DNA from: Bacteroidales bacterium
Lineage (GTDB): Bacteria > Bacteroidota > Bacteroidia > Bacteroidales > F082
NCBI GenBank assembly: GCA_024689285.1
Contig: JAILDR010000006.1
Coordinates: 1 to 38,960 of the forward strand
Direction: 5' to 3'
DNA length: 38,960 nt
In this document: positions 30,132 to 37,668 of the stretch, piece by piece
Position numbering within the stretch: position 1 is the stretch's first letter
How the letters are laid out: the number at the start of each line of letters is the position of its first letter
The notes under the pieces: model-generated
What the model was told of the DNA's origin: nothing
Seen by the model: only the letters and a program-made list of their open reading frames with translations
The model's database searches: none
Translations under genes and position numbers: made by a program

Positions 30132-31102
30132 AGAAATATGTTTTGTTTTTGATAATGGCTCTGTTGGCAACGACGGCTGTCAAGGCTCAGCAGGTAGAGG
30201 TGGAGGGCAAGGTAGAAAGCACGAAAGTGCAGGTCGGCAAGCCTTTTACGCTCGACTTGAGCCTCAAAGTGCCCTACGGTTGGTTTGTGGAATGGAACGA
30301 TTTCGCCATCGACACGCTCTCGGAGCAAATCGACATTCTGAAACGTGGCGATGTGGTGCGCACCGCCGATGCCGACAGTAATGTCATCGTGCAGCAACAA
30401 CTGACATTGATGACTTTCGACACAGGACAAATTCAATTGCCCGCTGTCGGCTTGAAATATGCCCAATCGTTTGACGACCCGATGAGGATGATGGCTTTCA
30501 CGGAGCCTATCGACTTGTATGCAACTACGATAGCCGTTGACACCTTGCAGCCTTACAAACCCATCGTTGAGCCTATGGCCGCACCGATACAGATGAAAGA
30601 GGTGTTCCCGTGGATTTTGGTCGCTTTGTTGGCCGTTTTGCTTGGTATAGGTATTTGGCTCTTCGTGAAACGACGCAAAGTTCATGTTGATGAGGAGGGC
30701 AACATCGTTCATGGGCCCGTTATTCCGCCTTACGACAAGGCTGTTGACGAATTGAAGAAATTGCGTGAGGAGAAGATGTGGCAGTCGGGCAAGGTGAAGG
30801 AGTATTTCTCCTCGTTGACCGACATCGCCCGTGAGTACATCGAAGGTCAGTTTGGCGTGAATGCCATCGAGATGACCACTGATGATATCCTCGAGGAAAT
30901 CAAGCCGTTGCATTTCTCTAAGGAGACCTACAGTAAGCTGAAGGACACGATGGAAGTGGCTGATCTGGTGAAGTTTGCCAAATATTCCGCTACGACCTTG
31001 GAGAGCGACACGGCTTTGAGCAACATGACTGAGTTTGTCAACGAGAGTTATGCGCATTATCAAAAGACAATGAAAACAGAGGAGGAAGTGAAAGATGTTT
31101 GA
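30128..31102 (+). CDS. Aerotolerance-operon accessory membrane protein (BatA-upstream)
   Basis: The 324-residue protein has a Sec signal peptide (MKKYVLFLIMALLATTAVKA), a beta-rich periplasmic domain (about 21-155), one transmembrane helix (about 158-178, PWILVALLAVLLGIGIWLF) and a cytoplasmic helical tail with IPPYDKAVDELKKLREEKMW. It belongs to the DUF4381-like group found between DUF58 and batA in Bacteroidetes. The tail resembles the end of BatD (residues about 520-600), which has a similar EYxxG-type helix. It overlaps DUF58 by 4 nt and batA by 8 nt, the tightest coupling in the operon. Its role is unknown but must be close to that of BatA. Confidence 0.85.
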   Translation: MKKYVLFLIMALLATTAVKAQQVEVEGKVESTKVQVGKPFTLDLSLKVPYGWFVEWNDFAIDTLSEQIDILKRGDVVRTADADSNVIVQQQLTLMTFDTGQIQLPAVGLKYAQSFDDPMRMMAFTEPIDLYATTIAVDTLQPYKPIVEPMAAPIQMKEVFPWILVALLAVLLGIGIWLFVKRRKVHVDEEGNIVHGPVIPPYDKAVDELKKLREEKMWQSGKVKEYFSSLTDIAREYIEGQFGVNAIEMTTDDILEEIKPLHFSKETYSKLKDTMEVADLVKFAKYSATTLESDTALSNMTEFVNESYAHYQKTMKTEEEVKDV

Positions 31103-32096
31103 GAACATTGAATTTGCGAATCCTAAGCTGCTGTGGCTCTTGTTGCTGGTGCCGTTGACCATCTTTTGGTATGTGCTGCGCCACAAGAAACAGGAGGCTT
31201 CGATGCAGTTTTCCGACACCAACGGTTTCGCCAATCTGCCCAAGACGTGGAAAGCCTACCTTCGTCATTCGCTCTTTGTTTTGAAGGTGGCGGCATTGGC
31301 GTTGCTTATCGTGGCTTTGGCACGTCCGCAGAGCTCGTCGACTAACTCGACCTCGAATGTAGAAGGTATTGATATCGTTATGGCGATGGACGTCTCTGGC
31401 TCCATGCTGGCACGCGACCTTAAGCCTGACCGTCTTACTGCCGCAAAGCGCGTGGCTTCCGATTTTGTTAAAGAACGTCCGGGCGACCGCATGGGTTTGG
31501 TCATCTTCTCGGGCGAGACCTTCACCCAGGTGCCTTTGACCACCGACCACGGCGTGATGCTCAATATGCTTGACGAGATGAAAAACGGCCTCATTGATGA
31601 CGGCACCGCCATTGGCGACGGCTTGGCGACGGCCATCAGCCGACTCAAAGACAGCGAAGCCATCTCCAAAGTGGTGATTCTGTTGACCGATGGTATGAAC
31701 AATGCCGGTTCCGTCGACCCTTATACGGCAGCCGAAATCGCGAAATTGTACGGCATCCGCGTCTATACCATTGGCGTGGGTACCTATGGCACTGCTCCTT
31801 ATCCCATGCAGACTCCCTTTGGCGGAACGGTCATTCAACAAGTGAAGGTTGAAATCGACGAGAAATTGCTGTCCTCTATCGCCAATTCAACGGGTGGTAA
31901 GTATTATCGTGCCAACAACAACCAAAAGTTGGACGAAATTTATCAGGAAATCGACAAGTTGGAACGCTCCAAGATTGAGGTGACGGAATTCCGCCGTCTC
32001 CATGAAGAGTTTTATCCTTTGGTAGCTATGGCAATGGCCTTGCTGCTGCTCGAATTCCTTTTGCGCAAAACCATTTTCAGGACTTTAACGGATTGA
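31095..32096 (+). CDS. batA: BatA, vWA-domain inner-membrane protein
   Basis: The 333-residue protein has two N-terminal membrane segments (about 11-28 and 58-76), a vWA domain with a complete MIDAS (DVSGS at 99-103, later LTDGMNNAG) and a C-terminal membrane helix (about 306-325, FYPLVAMAMALLLLEFLL). This is the BatA layout described for Bacteroides aerotolerance operons. In B. fragilis the bat genes were linked to survival under oxygen. It overlaps the accessory protein by 8 nt and is followed by batB after 4 nt. The paralogue BatB is about equally long and has the same fold order. Confidence 0.95.
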   Translation: MFENIEFANPKLLWLLLLVPLTIFWYVLRHKKQEASMQFSDTNGFANLPKTWKAYLRHSLFVLKVAALALLIVALARPQSSSTNSTSNVEGIDIVMAMDVSGSMLARDLKPDRLTAAKRVASDFVKERPGDRMGLVIFSGETFTQVPLTTDHGVMLNMLDEMKNGLIDDGTAIGDGLATAISRLKDSEAISKVVILLTDGMNNAGSVDPYTAAEIAKLYGIRVYTIGVGTYGTAPYPMQTPFGGTVIQQVKVEIDEKLLSSIANSTGGKYYRANNNQKLDEIYQEIDKLERSKIEVTEFRRLHEEFYPLVAMAMALLLLEFLLRKTIFRTLTD

Positions 32097-32100
32097 AGCT

Positions 32101-33150
32101 ATGGAAAACGTATTGCGATTTGAACATCCCGAATACCTTTACTGGTTACTGGTTTTGCCGGTATTGGTCATCATTTATATCCTGTTCCGCATCAGACAGC
32201 GGAAACTTTTCGAGCGTTTTGCTGATATTGCGATGCGCGACAGCCTCGTGCCGAGTTATTCCGCCCGTCGCGCCAACTTCAAGTTCGTTGTCTTCCTGCT
32301 GATGATGACTTGCATTATCTTGGCCTTAGCCAATTTGCAGAGTGGCAGTAAGATGGAGGAAGTGAAGCGTGAGGGCATCGACCTTTACATCGCCGTTGAT
32401 GTGTCCAATTCGATGAACGCTGAAGACATCGTTCCGAGCCGTTTGGAACGTTCCAAGCAGGCTATCAACAAGCTCATCAATGAGATGAAAGGCGACCGTA
32501 TTGGCATTATTGTCTTTGCCGACAAGGCTTTCGTGCAATTGCCTATTACCACCGACTATTCTGCGGCGCGTATGTTCCTCTCGACGGTAAACACAAGCCT
32601 TGTGGCCTCGCAGGGAACGGCCATCGCCGAAGCCATCAATCTGGCAGTTAAGTCGTTCTCTGAAGAGGAACACAGCAAGGCCATTATCATCATTTCTGAT
32701 GGTGAGGATCATGAGAATGATGCCGCGGTGAAAGCCGCCCAGGAGGCCGCTAAACTTGGCATTCACATTTATACCATCGGTATGGGTCTGCCCGAAGGCG
32801 CTCCTATCCCGCAGTACAACCAATATGGACACCAGACGGGCTACCGCAAGGATATGCAAGGCAACACCATCATCACCAAGCTCAACGAACAGATGTTGCA
32901 GCAGATTGCCGCCGCAGGCAATGGTATCTACGTGCGTGCCAGCAACTCGAATGTCGGACTGGAAAAAATCTATAATGACATTGAGAAACTTGACAAGGCT
33001 GAGATTGAAGCCAAGGTGTTCACCGACTATGAAGACCAGTTCCAGTGGTTTGTGGGTGCAGCCATCATCCTGTTGCTCATCGAAATCTTTGTTTCATCGG
33101 GTAAGAAAGGCTGGGAGAGACAGTTTAACATTTTTGAGAAGAAGGTATGA
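32101..33150 (+). CDS. batB: BatB, vWA-domain inner-membrane protein
   Basis: The 349-residue protein has two N-terminal membrane segments (about 13-30 and 60-77), a vWA domain with the MIDAS pattern DVSNS (100-104) and later ISDGEDHENDA, and a C-terminal helix (about 304-322). It differs from BatA in the MIDAS loop (SNS rather than SGS) and has an insertion after YTIGMGLPEGAPIPQYN. BatA and BatB are thought to form part of an envelope complex with the TPR proteins BatC and BatE. It overlaps batC by 4 nt, so the reading order is coupled. Confidence 0.95.
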   Translation: MENVLRFEHPEYLYWLLVLPVLVIIYILFRIRQRKLFERFADIAMRDSLVPSYSARRANFKFVVFLLMMTCIILALANLQSGSKMEEVKREGIDLYIAVDVSNSMNAEDIVPSRLERSKQAINKLINEMKGDRIGIIVFADKAFVQLPITTDYSAARMFLSTVNTSLVASQGTAIAEAINLAVKSFSEEEHSKAIIIISDGEDHENDAAVKAAQEAAKLGIHIYTIGMGLPEGAPIPQYNQYGHQTGYRKDMQGNTIITKLNEQMLQQIAAAGNGIYVRASNSNVGLEKIYNDIEKLDKAEIEAKVFTDYEDQFQWFVGAAIILLLIEIFVSSGKKGWERQFNIFEKKV

Positions 33151-34775
33151 AAATGATAAGCAAATATCTGATAACCATTGTTTTGGTATTATCTTATGTT
33201 TCGGCCTCGGCCCAGACCGACGAGAAGCTGATTCGTAAAGGCAACCGCTTCTATAAACGGGGCAATTATACCGAAGCAGAGATTCAATACAAGAAGGCGC
33301 TTGATGCGCGCCCCAACAACGCTCATGCGCAGTTTAACGTTGGCGACGCATTGTTTGCCCAAGAGAACTATGATGCAGCTTACGAGGCTTTCCAGAAGGT
33401 GGTCGAAATGTCGCCTGATGCCAAATTGAAGTCGAATGCGGTCTTCAATATGGGCAACTGCCTCCTCGCTCAAGGCAAGTTCTTTGATGCTTTTAATATA
33501 TATAAGGTGTCGCTGAAGTTTAACCCTGAGAATGCTGACGCGCTTTACAACCTCGAGTATTGCCGGGCACATCTCGTTAAGAGCCGTATTTGGGTGAACC
33601 CGAATATTGAATTTGGCAGCGTGGAAGCAAGCGAGAAAGAAGCCTTTAACGGTCAGCGTGTTACGCTGAAATCTCAAGCTGACGACAACTATGCCTTGTC
33701 GCAGTATGTTGTCGTAAGGGCCGACAATCAGGAAGTACAGGTGCAGGTAAGCGGAAACAGTTTCATCATGCCGAAGTTTGATGTCATCGTGACCGCTGAG
33801 TTCAAGCAGGCGCATAAGATAGAGGTGGAGAACAATATTGTCCATGGACGTGTCTGGGCCGACAAGCAGCGTGCTATTGAGGGGCAGCAGGTCGTCCTGA
33901 AGGGTGAGGGAGAAGAGGGTTATATGGTGGACAGATTCACCGTTTACAAGACGGGAAGCCGCAACGATACGGTTCAAGTCAATGATACTGTGTTCCAGAT
34001 GCCTGACTTTGATGTAACGGTAACAGCCTCGTTCCGCACAGCCTTGAGAATCAGCATCGACACGGTTTCCAATGGAACGATTTCGGTGACCGATAGCTTG
34101 GTCAAGCCCGGGCAGAATGTCGCGGTGATTGTGAAGCCCGACAGAGGCTTCCAGTTGAGTGACCTGCGTGTGGTGAGCAACGATGGCACGGAGTCGGCTC
34201 CCGTTAGTGACGACAACGTCTTCCAGATGCTCGACAACGACGTGACTGTGAAAGCCAGCTTTGAGGAGGCCACCTATTATAATAAGGTGGAGGCCGACAC
34301 CACCCTTGAAGGCGGCCATGTGCTGCTGGATGTCAGCGATGCCACGCGCCGCGAGACGGTGGCCCTGCGCAATGCGCCGGAGCCTGGCTATCAGTTCAAG
34401 GAATACGTCATCCATCAGGTGGGCGACACTTCGGTGAAAGTACAGCCTTTGGGCAATTTCTTCACTATGCCCGACTTCGATGTGGAGGTCTCTGCCGTCT
34501 TCGAGAAGAATGAAGGTGAAGACCAGCAGCAGCAACAAAACCAGCAGCAGGAGCAACAGGACCAGCAAGATCAGCAGCAGCAACAGCAAGATCGACAAAA
34601 TCAAGACCAGCAACAGCAGCAACAACAGCAGCAACAGCAAAGTCAGGAGATGTCGAAAGAAGATGCCCAACGTATGTTGGATGCCCTTGAGAACCAGGAA
34701 AAGAAAACCATGGAAAAGGTCAACGAACAAAAGGTAAGACAACAACCCAAAAAGAAGAGTGACAAAGATTGGTAA
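33147..34775 (+). CDS. batC: BatC, TPR protein with four inserted InlB-like repeats
   Basis: The 542-residue precursor has a Sec signal peptide (about 1-22), TPR units (about 25-140, including NAHAQFNVGDALFAQENYDA and NAVFNMGNCLLAQGKFFDAF) and, at the C-terminus, the BatC hallmark: a Gln/Asp-rich stretch (about 457-505) and MSKEDAQRMLDALENQEKKT. Usual BatC proteins are about 230-280 residues. Here about 306 extra residues (148-453) form four related beta-repeats of about 75 residues each, with the pattern 'G(Q/R).V.L......GY' and ending in 'F.MP.FDV.V.A.F'. This is the divergent InlB B-repeat look of cell-surface proteins. The poly-Gln tract is a microsatellite-like CAG/CAA run. It overlaps batB by 4 nt. 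The TPR-to-BatC identity is firm; the role of the inserted repeats is unknown. Confidence 0.93.
   Translation: MKMISKYLITIVLVLSYVSASAQTDEKLIRKGNRFYKRGNYTEAEIQYKKALDARPNNAHAQFNVGDALFAQENYDAAYEAFQKVVEMSPDAKLKSNAVFNMGNCLLAQGKFFDAFNIYKVSLKFNPENADALYNLEYCRAHLVKSRIWVNPNIEFGSVEASEKEAFNGQRVTLKSQADDNYALSQYVVVRADNQEVQVQVSGNSFIMPKFDVIVTAEFKQAHKIEVENNIVHGRVWADKQRAIEGQQVVLKGEGEEGYMVDRFTVYKTGSRNDTVQVNDTVFQMPDFDVTVTASFRTALRISIDTVSNGTISVTDSLVKPGQNVAVIVKPDRGFQLSDLRVVSNDGTESAPVSDDNVFQMLDNDVTVKASFEEATYYNKVEADTTLEGGHVLLDVSDATRRETVALRNAPEPGYQFKEYVIHQVGDTSVKVQPLGNFFTMPDFDVEVSAVFEKNEGEDQQQQQNQQQEQQDQQDQQQQQQDRQNQDQQQQQQQQQQQSQEMSKEDAQRMLDALENQEKKTMEKVNEQKVRQQPKKKSDKDW
34520..34645 (+). repeat. CAG/CAA-rich tract encoding poly-Gln in BatC
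   Basis: Near-continuous CAG, CAA and GAC codons make a low-complexity stretch. It could change length by slippage, but no direct evidence of variation exists here. Confidence 0.6.
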
Positions 34776-34776
34776 C

Positions 34777-34804
34777 TTGTGGGGACGCAATGCTTGCGTC
34801 CGTC
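34777..34804 (+). repeat. REP-like palindrome, family 1, third copy
   Basis: TTGTGGGGACGCAA-TGC-TTGCGTCCGTC. GGACGCAA pairs perfectly with TTGCGTCC. It lies in the 67-nt gap between batC and batD, and its right arm supplies the TTG of the batD promoter candidate. Confidence 0.75.
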
Positions 34805-34821
34805 TAAAAATTGTAATTTTG
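34794..34821 (+). promoter_or_regulatory. Internal promoter candidate before batD
   Basis: TTG (34794-34796), a 17-nt spacer and TAATTTTG (34814-34821) fit the Bacteroidota pattern, 21 nt before the batD ATG at 34843. It would let batD and batE be expressed separately from batABC. Confidence 0.55.
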
Positions 34822-34842
34822 TAGCATGAAAACAAAGAATCG

Positions 34843-36717
34843 ATGAAAAGGATATTTTGGATATTAGCATTAATATGTGTCGTCCCCATGACATTATGGG
34901 CACAAGACGACCCAACCCTCACCGTTTCCGCCAAGCGGCAAGTAATGGTGGGCGAGCGTTTCCAAGTGGTGTTTGAAGCCAATGCCGAAGGCAGGAATTT
35001 CCAAGCACCTTCGTTTGAAGGCTTCAATGTGTTGGGTGGACCTTTCACCTCGTCGAGTTCGAGTGTGCAGATTGTCAACGGTTCCATTTCGCGTACCACC
35101 AAAAACACCTTTACGTTCGCCTTGCAAGCCGCCCAGGAAGGCACCTTCCGTATTGGCTCCGCCTCGTTGACCGTCAAAGGCAACAAAGTGAGCAGCGAGC
35201 CTTTTGAAATTAAGGTCGTTCCTGATGACGGTAGCTATTCCGCTCCTGCAGGGGGAGGCAATAATGGCTCGCAACAAGGTGGTGCTTCGCAGAACACCTC
35301 TGACCCGCAAGTGAGTGGCAAGGATTTGTTCATCAAGGTCGTTCCCTCGAAGAAATCGGTATATGTCGGTGAACAGGTCGTTTTGACTTACAAGCTCTAT
35401 ACTAGGATTCCCGTCTCGTCGCTGTCGGTGTCAAGGTCGCCGTCCTATGCCGGCTTCTGGACCAAGGACATTACTGACAACACTGGCGGCAATCTGCGCC
35501 AAAGCAGTGAATACATCAATGGGGTGGAGTACACTACCGCTGAAATCCAGAAAATCATTCTCGTCCCGCAGCGCGGCGGCTCGTTTACCCTCGAGCCGAT
35601 GGTCATTGAGTGTGTGGCACAAGTGCGTACGCAAAACAACAAACGCCAGAGCAACGACCCATTCGACATTTTCTTTAACGACCCCTTCTTCAACCGTAAT
35701 ATTGCCAATGTCCGCAAGGAGCTATCGACCAATAGCCTGACCGTTGAAGTCAAGAATCTGCCCGATAATGGCAAGCCCGGCTCCTTTGCTGGTGCTGTGG
35801 GTGACTACAACTTCAAGACCGACATCGACAAGACACAACTCAAGACCAACGAAGCCTTTACGCTTTCGCTGTCGGTGACGGGCACAGGCAACATTGAGCT
35901 GTTGCAGCTGCCTGAACCTACTTTCCCGCCCGATTTCGAGGTGTATGACCCCAAAATCACCATCTCAACCAACAATACGGCCAATGGCATGTCGGGTACA
36001 AAAAAGGCTGAGTATCTTGTTATTCCTCGTCGCGCCGGCAGTTTCAATCTGACACCTGTGGAGTTCTCATGTTTCAATCCCAGCAGAGGCACGTATTCCA
36101 GCACGACTTCCGAGGCCTATACTATTCAGGTGGAGAAGGGTCAGGGCTCTGAGAGCGAAGAGGTCAGCATTTTCGCCTCCAATCAGGAGGGCATCAAATA
36201 CCTCGGCAGCGACATCCGCCATATCATGACGGGCGACCCGCGCCTGAAGCCCGTCCATTCGGCTTTCTTTGGCACGGTGCCTTATTTCATCGTGCTGTTG
36301 GCTTTGCTGCTTGTTTTTGTCATCGCCTTGTTGCTGTCGAAAAAGCGTGAACAACTCAAACAGGACAACGCCGCCAACCGTAACCGCAAGGCCGACAAGG
36401 TGGCGCGTGGCCGTCTGAAGAAAGCCAGCCAATACCTGAAAGTCAAAGACCAGGAGAACTTCTATGTGGAGATGTCGCAGGCCTTGTGGGGCTATATCGC
36501 TGACAAGCTCGCCATCGAGCGTTCCAAACTCTCGATGGATACGGTGAGCGAGACCATGAAGGGAAAGAACGTCCCTGACGACCTCACTCAGCAATTTGTT
36601 GACACGCTCAACAACTGTGAGTTTGCCCGCTTTGCCCCTGGCAATGCGGAAGAGAAGATGGACGACCTCTACCGCCGTGGCATCGAGGTCATCACCAAAG
36701 CCGAAAAAGTCTTATAA
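34843..36717 (+). CDS. batD: BatD, large periplasmic protein of the aerotolerance operon
   Basis: The 624-residue protein has a Sec signal peptide (about 1-20), repeated beta-sandwich domains in the periplasm (about 21-470), one membrane helix near 480-500 (FIVLLALLLVFVIALLLS) and a C-terminal cytoplasmic helical tail (about 505-620) with ALWGYIADKLAIERSKLSMD. This matches BatD (oxygen-tolerance family). Features include the TLTVSAKRQVMVGERFQVVF start and repeated 'TN..FTLSLSVTGTGNIELL'. The helical tail resembles that of the accessory protein at 30128-31102. It lies after the REP unit and internal promoter and before batE by 19 nt. Its biochemical role is unsettled; presumably it interacts with BatA and BatB. 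Confidence 0.94.
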   Translation: MKRIFWILALICVVPMTLWAQDDPTLTVSAKRQVMVGERFQVVFEANAEGRNFQAPSFEGFNVLGGPFTSSSSSVQIVNGSISRTTKNTFTFALQAAQEGTFRIGSASLTVKGNKVSSEPFEIKVVPDDGSYSAPAGGGNNGSQQGGASQNTSDPQVSGKDLFIKVVPSKKSVYVGEQVVLTYKLYTRIPVSSLSVSRSPSYAGFWTKDITDNTGGNLRQSSEYINGVEYTTAEIQKIILVPQRGGSFTLEPMVIECVAQVRTQNNKRQSNDPFDIFFNDPFFNRNIANVRKELSTNSLTVEVKNLPDNGKPGSFAGAVGDYNFKTDIDKTQLKTNEAFTLSLSVTGTGNIELLQLPEPTFPPDFEVYDPKITISTNNTANGMSGTKKAEYLVIPRRAGSFNLTPVEFSCFNPSRGTYSSTTSEAYTIQVEKGQGSESEEVSIFASNQEGIKYLGSDIRHIMTGDPRLKPVHSAFFGTVPYFIVLLALLLVFVIALLLSKKREQLKQDNAANRNRKADKVARGRLKKASQYLKVKDQENFYVEMSQALWGYIADKLAIERSKLSMDTVSETMKGKNVPDDLTQQFVDTLNNCEFARFAPGNAEEKMDDLYRRGIEVITKAEKVL

Positions 36718-36725
36718 AGAAAGAA

Positions 36726-36731
36726 AGGAGG
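36726..36731 (+). promoter_or_regulatory. Shine-Dalgarno site of batE
   Basis: AGGAGG lies 5 nt before the ATG at 36737. A full SD is uncommon in this phylum, where most starts here have A-rich leaders, and it decides the start over an in-frame upstream ATG at 36596. Confidence 0.7.
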
Positions 36732-36736
36732 AAGAG

Positions 36737-37495
36737 ATGAAACGCTACACCTTATTAATACTGATGATGTCCGCCGTTATGTCAATGAGGGCGCAAACGC
36801 AGAATGAGCAATGGTTTGAACAAGCCAGCGCCGCCTACAATGTGGGCAATTACGACTCGGCGATGATGCTTTACGAGCAAATCCTCGCCACCGATATGGA
36901 ATCGGTACCGCTCTATTATAACATGGGCAATGCCTATTACAAGATGCGTGAGTATCCGATGGCTATTTATTGTTACGAAAAAGCCTTGAAACTCGACCCG
37001 TCCAACGACGATGCGCGCACCAATCTTGAGATTGCCAACATGGCTATTGTCGACAAGATAGAGCCTGTGCCACAATCGTTTATCGTAAAAGGATGGAACG
37101 GGTTGAAGCACAAACTCTCGAGTGACGAATGGGCCTATGTCTCGGTGGGCACGTTTGTTTTGCTGCTCGTTGCGGCTTACCTCTTCTTGAGGGCCAGGAA
37201 AATGGGTTTACGCAAACTGGGCTTCTTTGGCGGTGTCGTTGTCGCCCTTGTTTTTGCCTTGTCGGTGCTCTTTGCGGCACAGCTCAAGCAAGCCTCCACG
37301 AAGGAAGACCAAGCCATAGTGATGACCCCTACGGTGACGGTGAAAAGCTCACCCAGCGATACGAGTGTCGACCTTTTCGTACTGCACGAAGGCACCAAGG
37401 TGGCCCTCCTCGACGAGGCCGATGGCTGGCATAAAATCAAAATTGCCAATGGTAGCGTCGGATGGCTCCAAGCCGATTTCATTCGCCCTTTTTGA
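36737..37495 (+). CDS. batE: BatE, TPR and SH3-like domain membrane protein
   Basis: The 252-residue protein has a Sec signal peptide (MKRYTLLILMMSAVMSMRAQ), TPR units (about 25-100, VPLYYNMGNAYYKMREYPM and AIYCYEKALKLDPSNDDA), two membrane helices (about 133-152 and 162-181) and a C-terminal bacterial SH3-like domain (about 195-250, with KSSPSDTSVDLFVLHEGTKV and WHKIKIANGSVGWLQADFI). This is the BatE architecture. The upstream ATG at 36596 lies within batD and lacks a signal peptide; the SD site decides for 36737. It ends the operon before the terminator at 37526. SH3-like domains of this type often bind peptidoglycan or proteins at the envelope. Confidence 0.93.
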   Translation: MKRYTLLILMMSAVMSMRAQTQNEQWFEQASAAYNVGNYDSAMMLYEQILATDMESVPLYYNMGNAYYKMREYPMAIYCYEKALKLDPSNDDARTNLEIANMAIVDKIEPVPQSFIVKGWNGLKHKLSSDEWAYVSVGTFVLLLVAAYLFLRARKMGLRKLGFFGGVVVALVFALSVLFAAQLKQASTKEDQAIVMTPTVTVKSSPSDTSVDLFVLHEGTKVALLDEADGWHKIKIANGSVGWLQADFIRPF

Positions 37496-37525
37496 CGCTT
37501 AAAGAGGCTAAAATGTCCTTTTTTT

Positions 37526-37556
37526 AGGAAAAAAAACGAATTTTTTTTCCTCTTTT
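37526..37556 (+). terminator. Terminator of the aerotolerance operon
   Basis: AGGAAAAAAAA pairs with TTTTTTTTCCT over a CGAA loop and is followed by CTTTTT. It is AT-rich, so its strength is uncertain, but it lies 30 nt past the batE stop. Confidence 0.6.
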
Positions 37557-37588
37557 TGTTACACCTTTAAGATAAAGTCATATATTTG
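37556..37588 (+). promoter_or_regulatory. Promoter of the beta-propeller gene
   Basis: TTG (37556-37558), a 22-nt spacer (slightly long) and TATATTTG (37581-37588) fit the Bacteroidota promoter. A leader of about 75 nt, ending in an A/T-rich stretch, precedes the ATG at 37669. Confidence 0.6.
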
Positions 37589-37668
37589 CAGACCATAACT
37601 TTGGTGAAATAGGATAACAATCACAACGAAAACAATTATTAAACAGATAGTTAATTAAATTTCGTGAT

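Noticed and set aside
30080..31243. Minus-strand open frame of about 390 codons opposite the accessory protein and batA
   Set aside because: It is antisense to clear operon genes and has His/Leu-rich shadow composition with no motif.
34520..34645. Possible coding problem in the poly-Gln region of batC
   Set aside because: The Gln-rich stretch is a normal part of BatC proteins and the frame stays open through it.
33189..35186. Minus-strand open frame of over 600 codons across batC and the start of batD
   Set aside because: It is antisense to two well-supported genes, contains a long Leu run from the poly-Gln tract and has no family features.
36596..36736. 47-codon N-terminal extension of batE
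   Set aside because: It lies within batD, and the signal peptide and SD site belong to the ATG at 36737.
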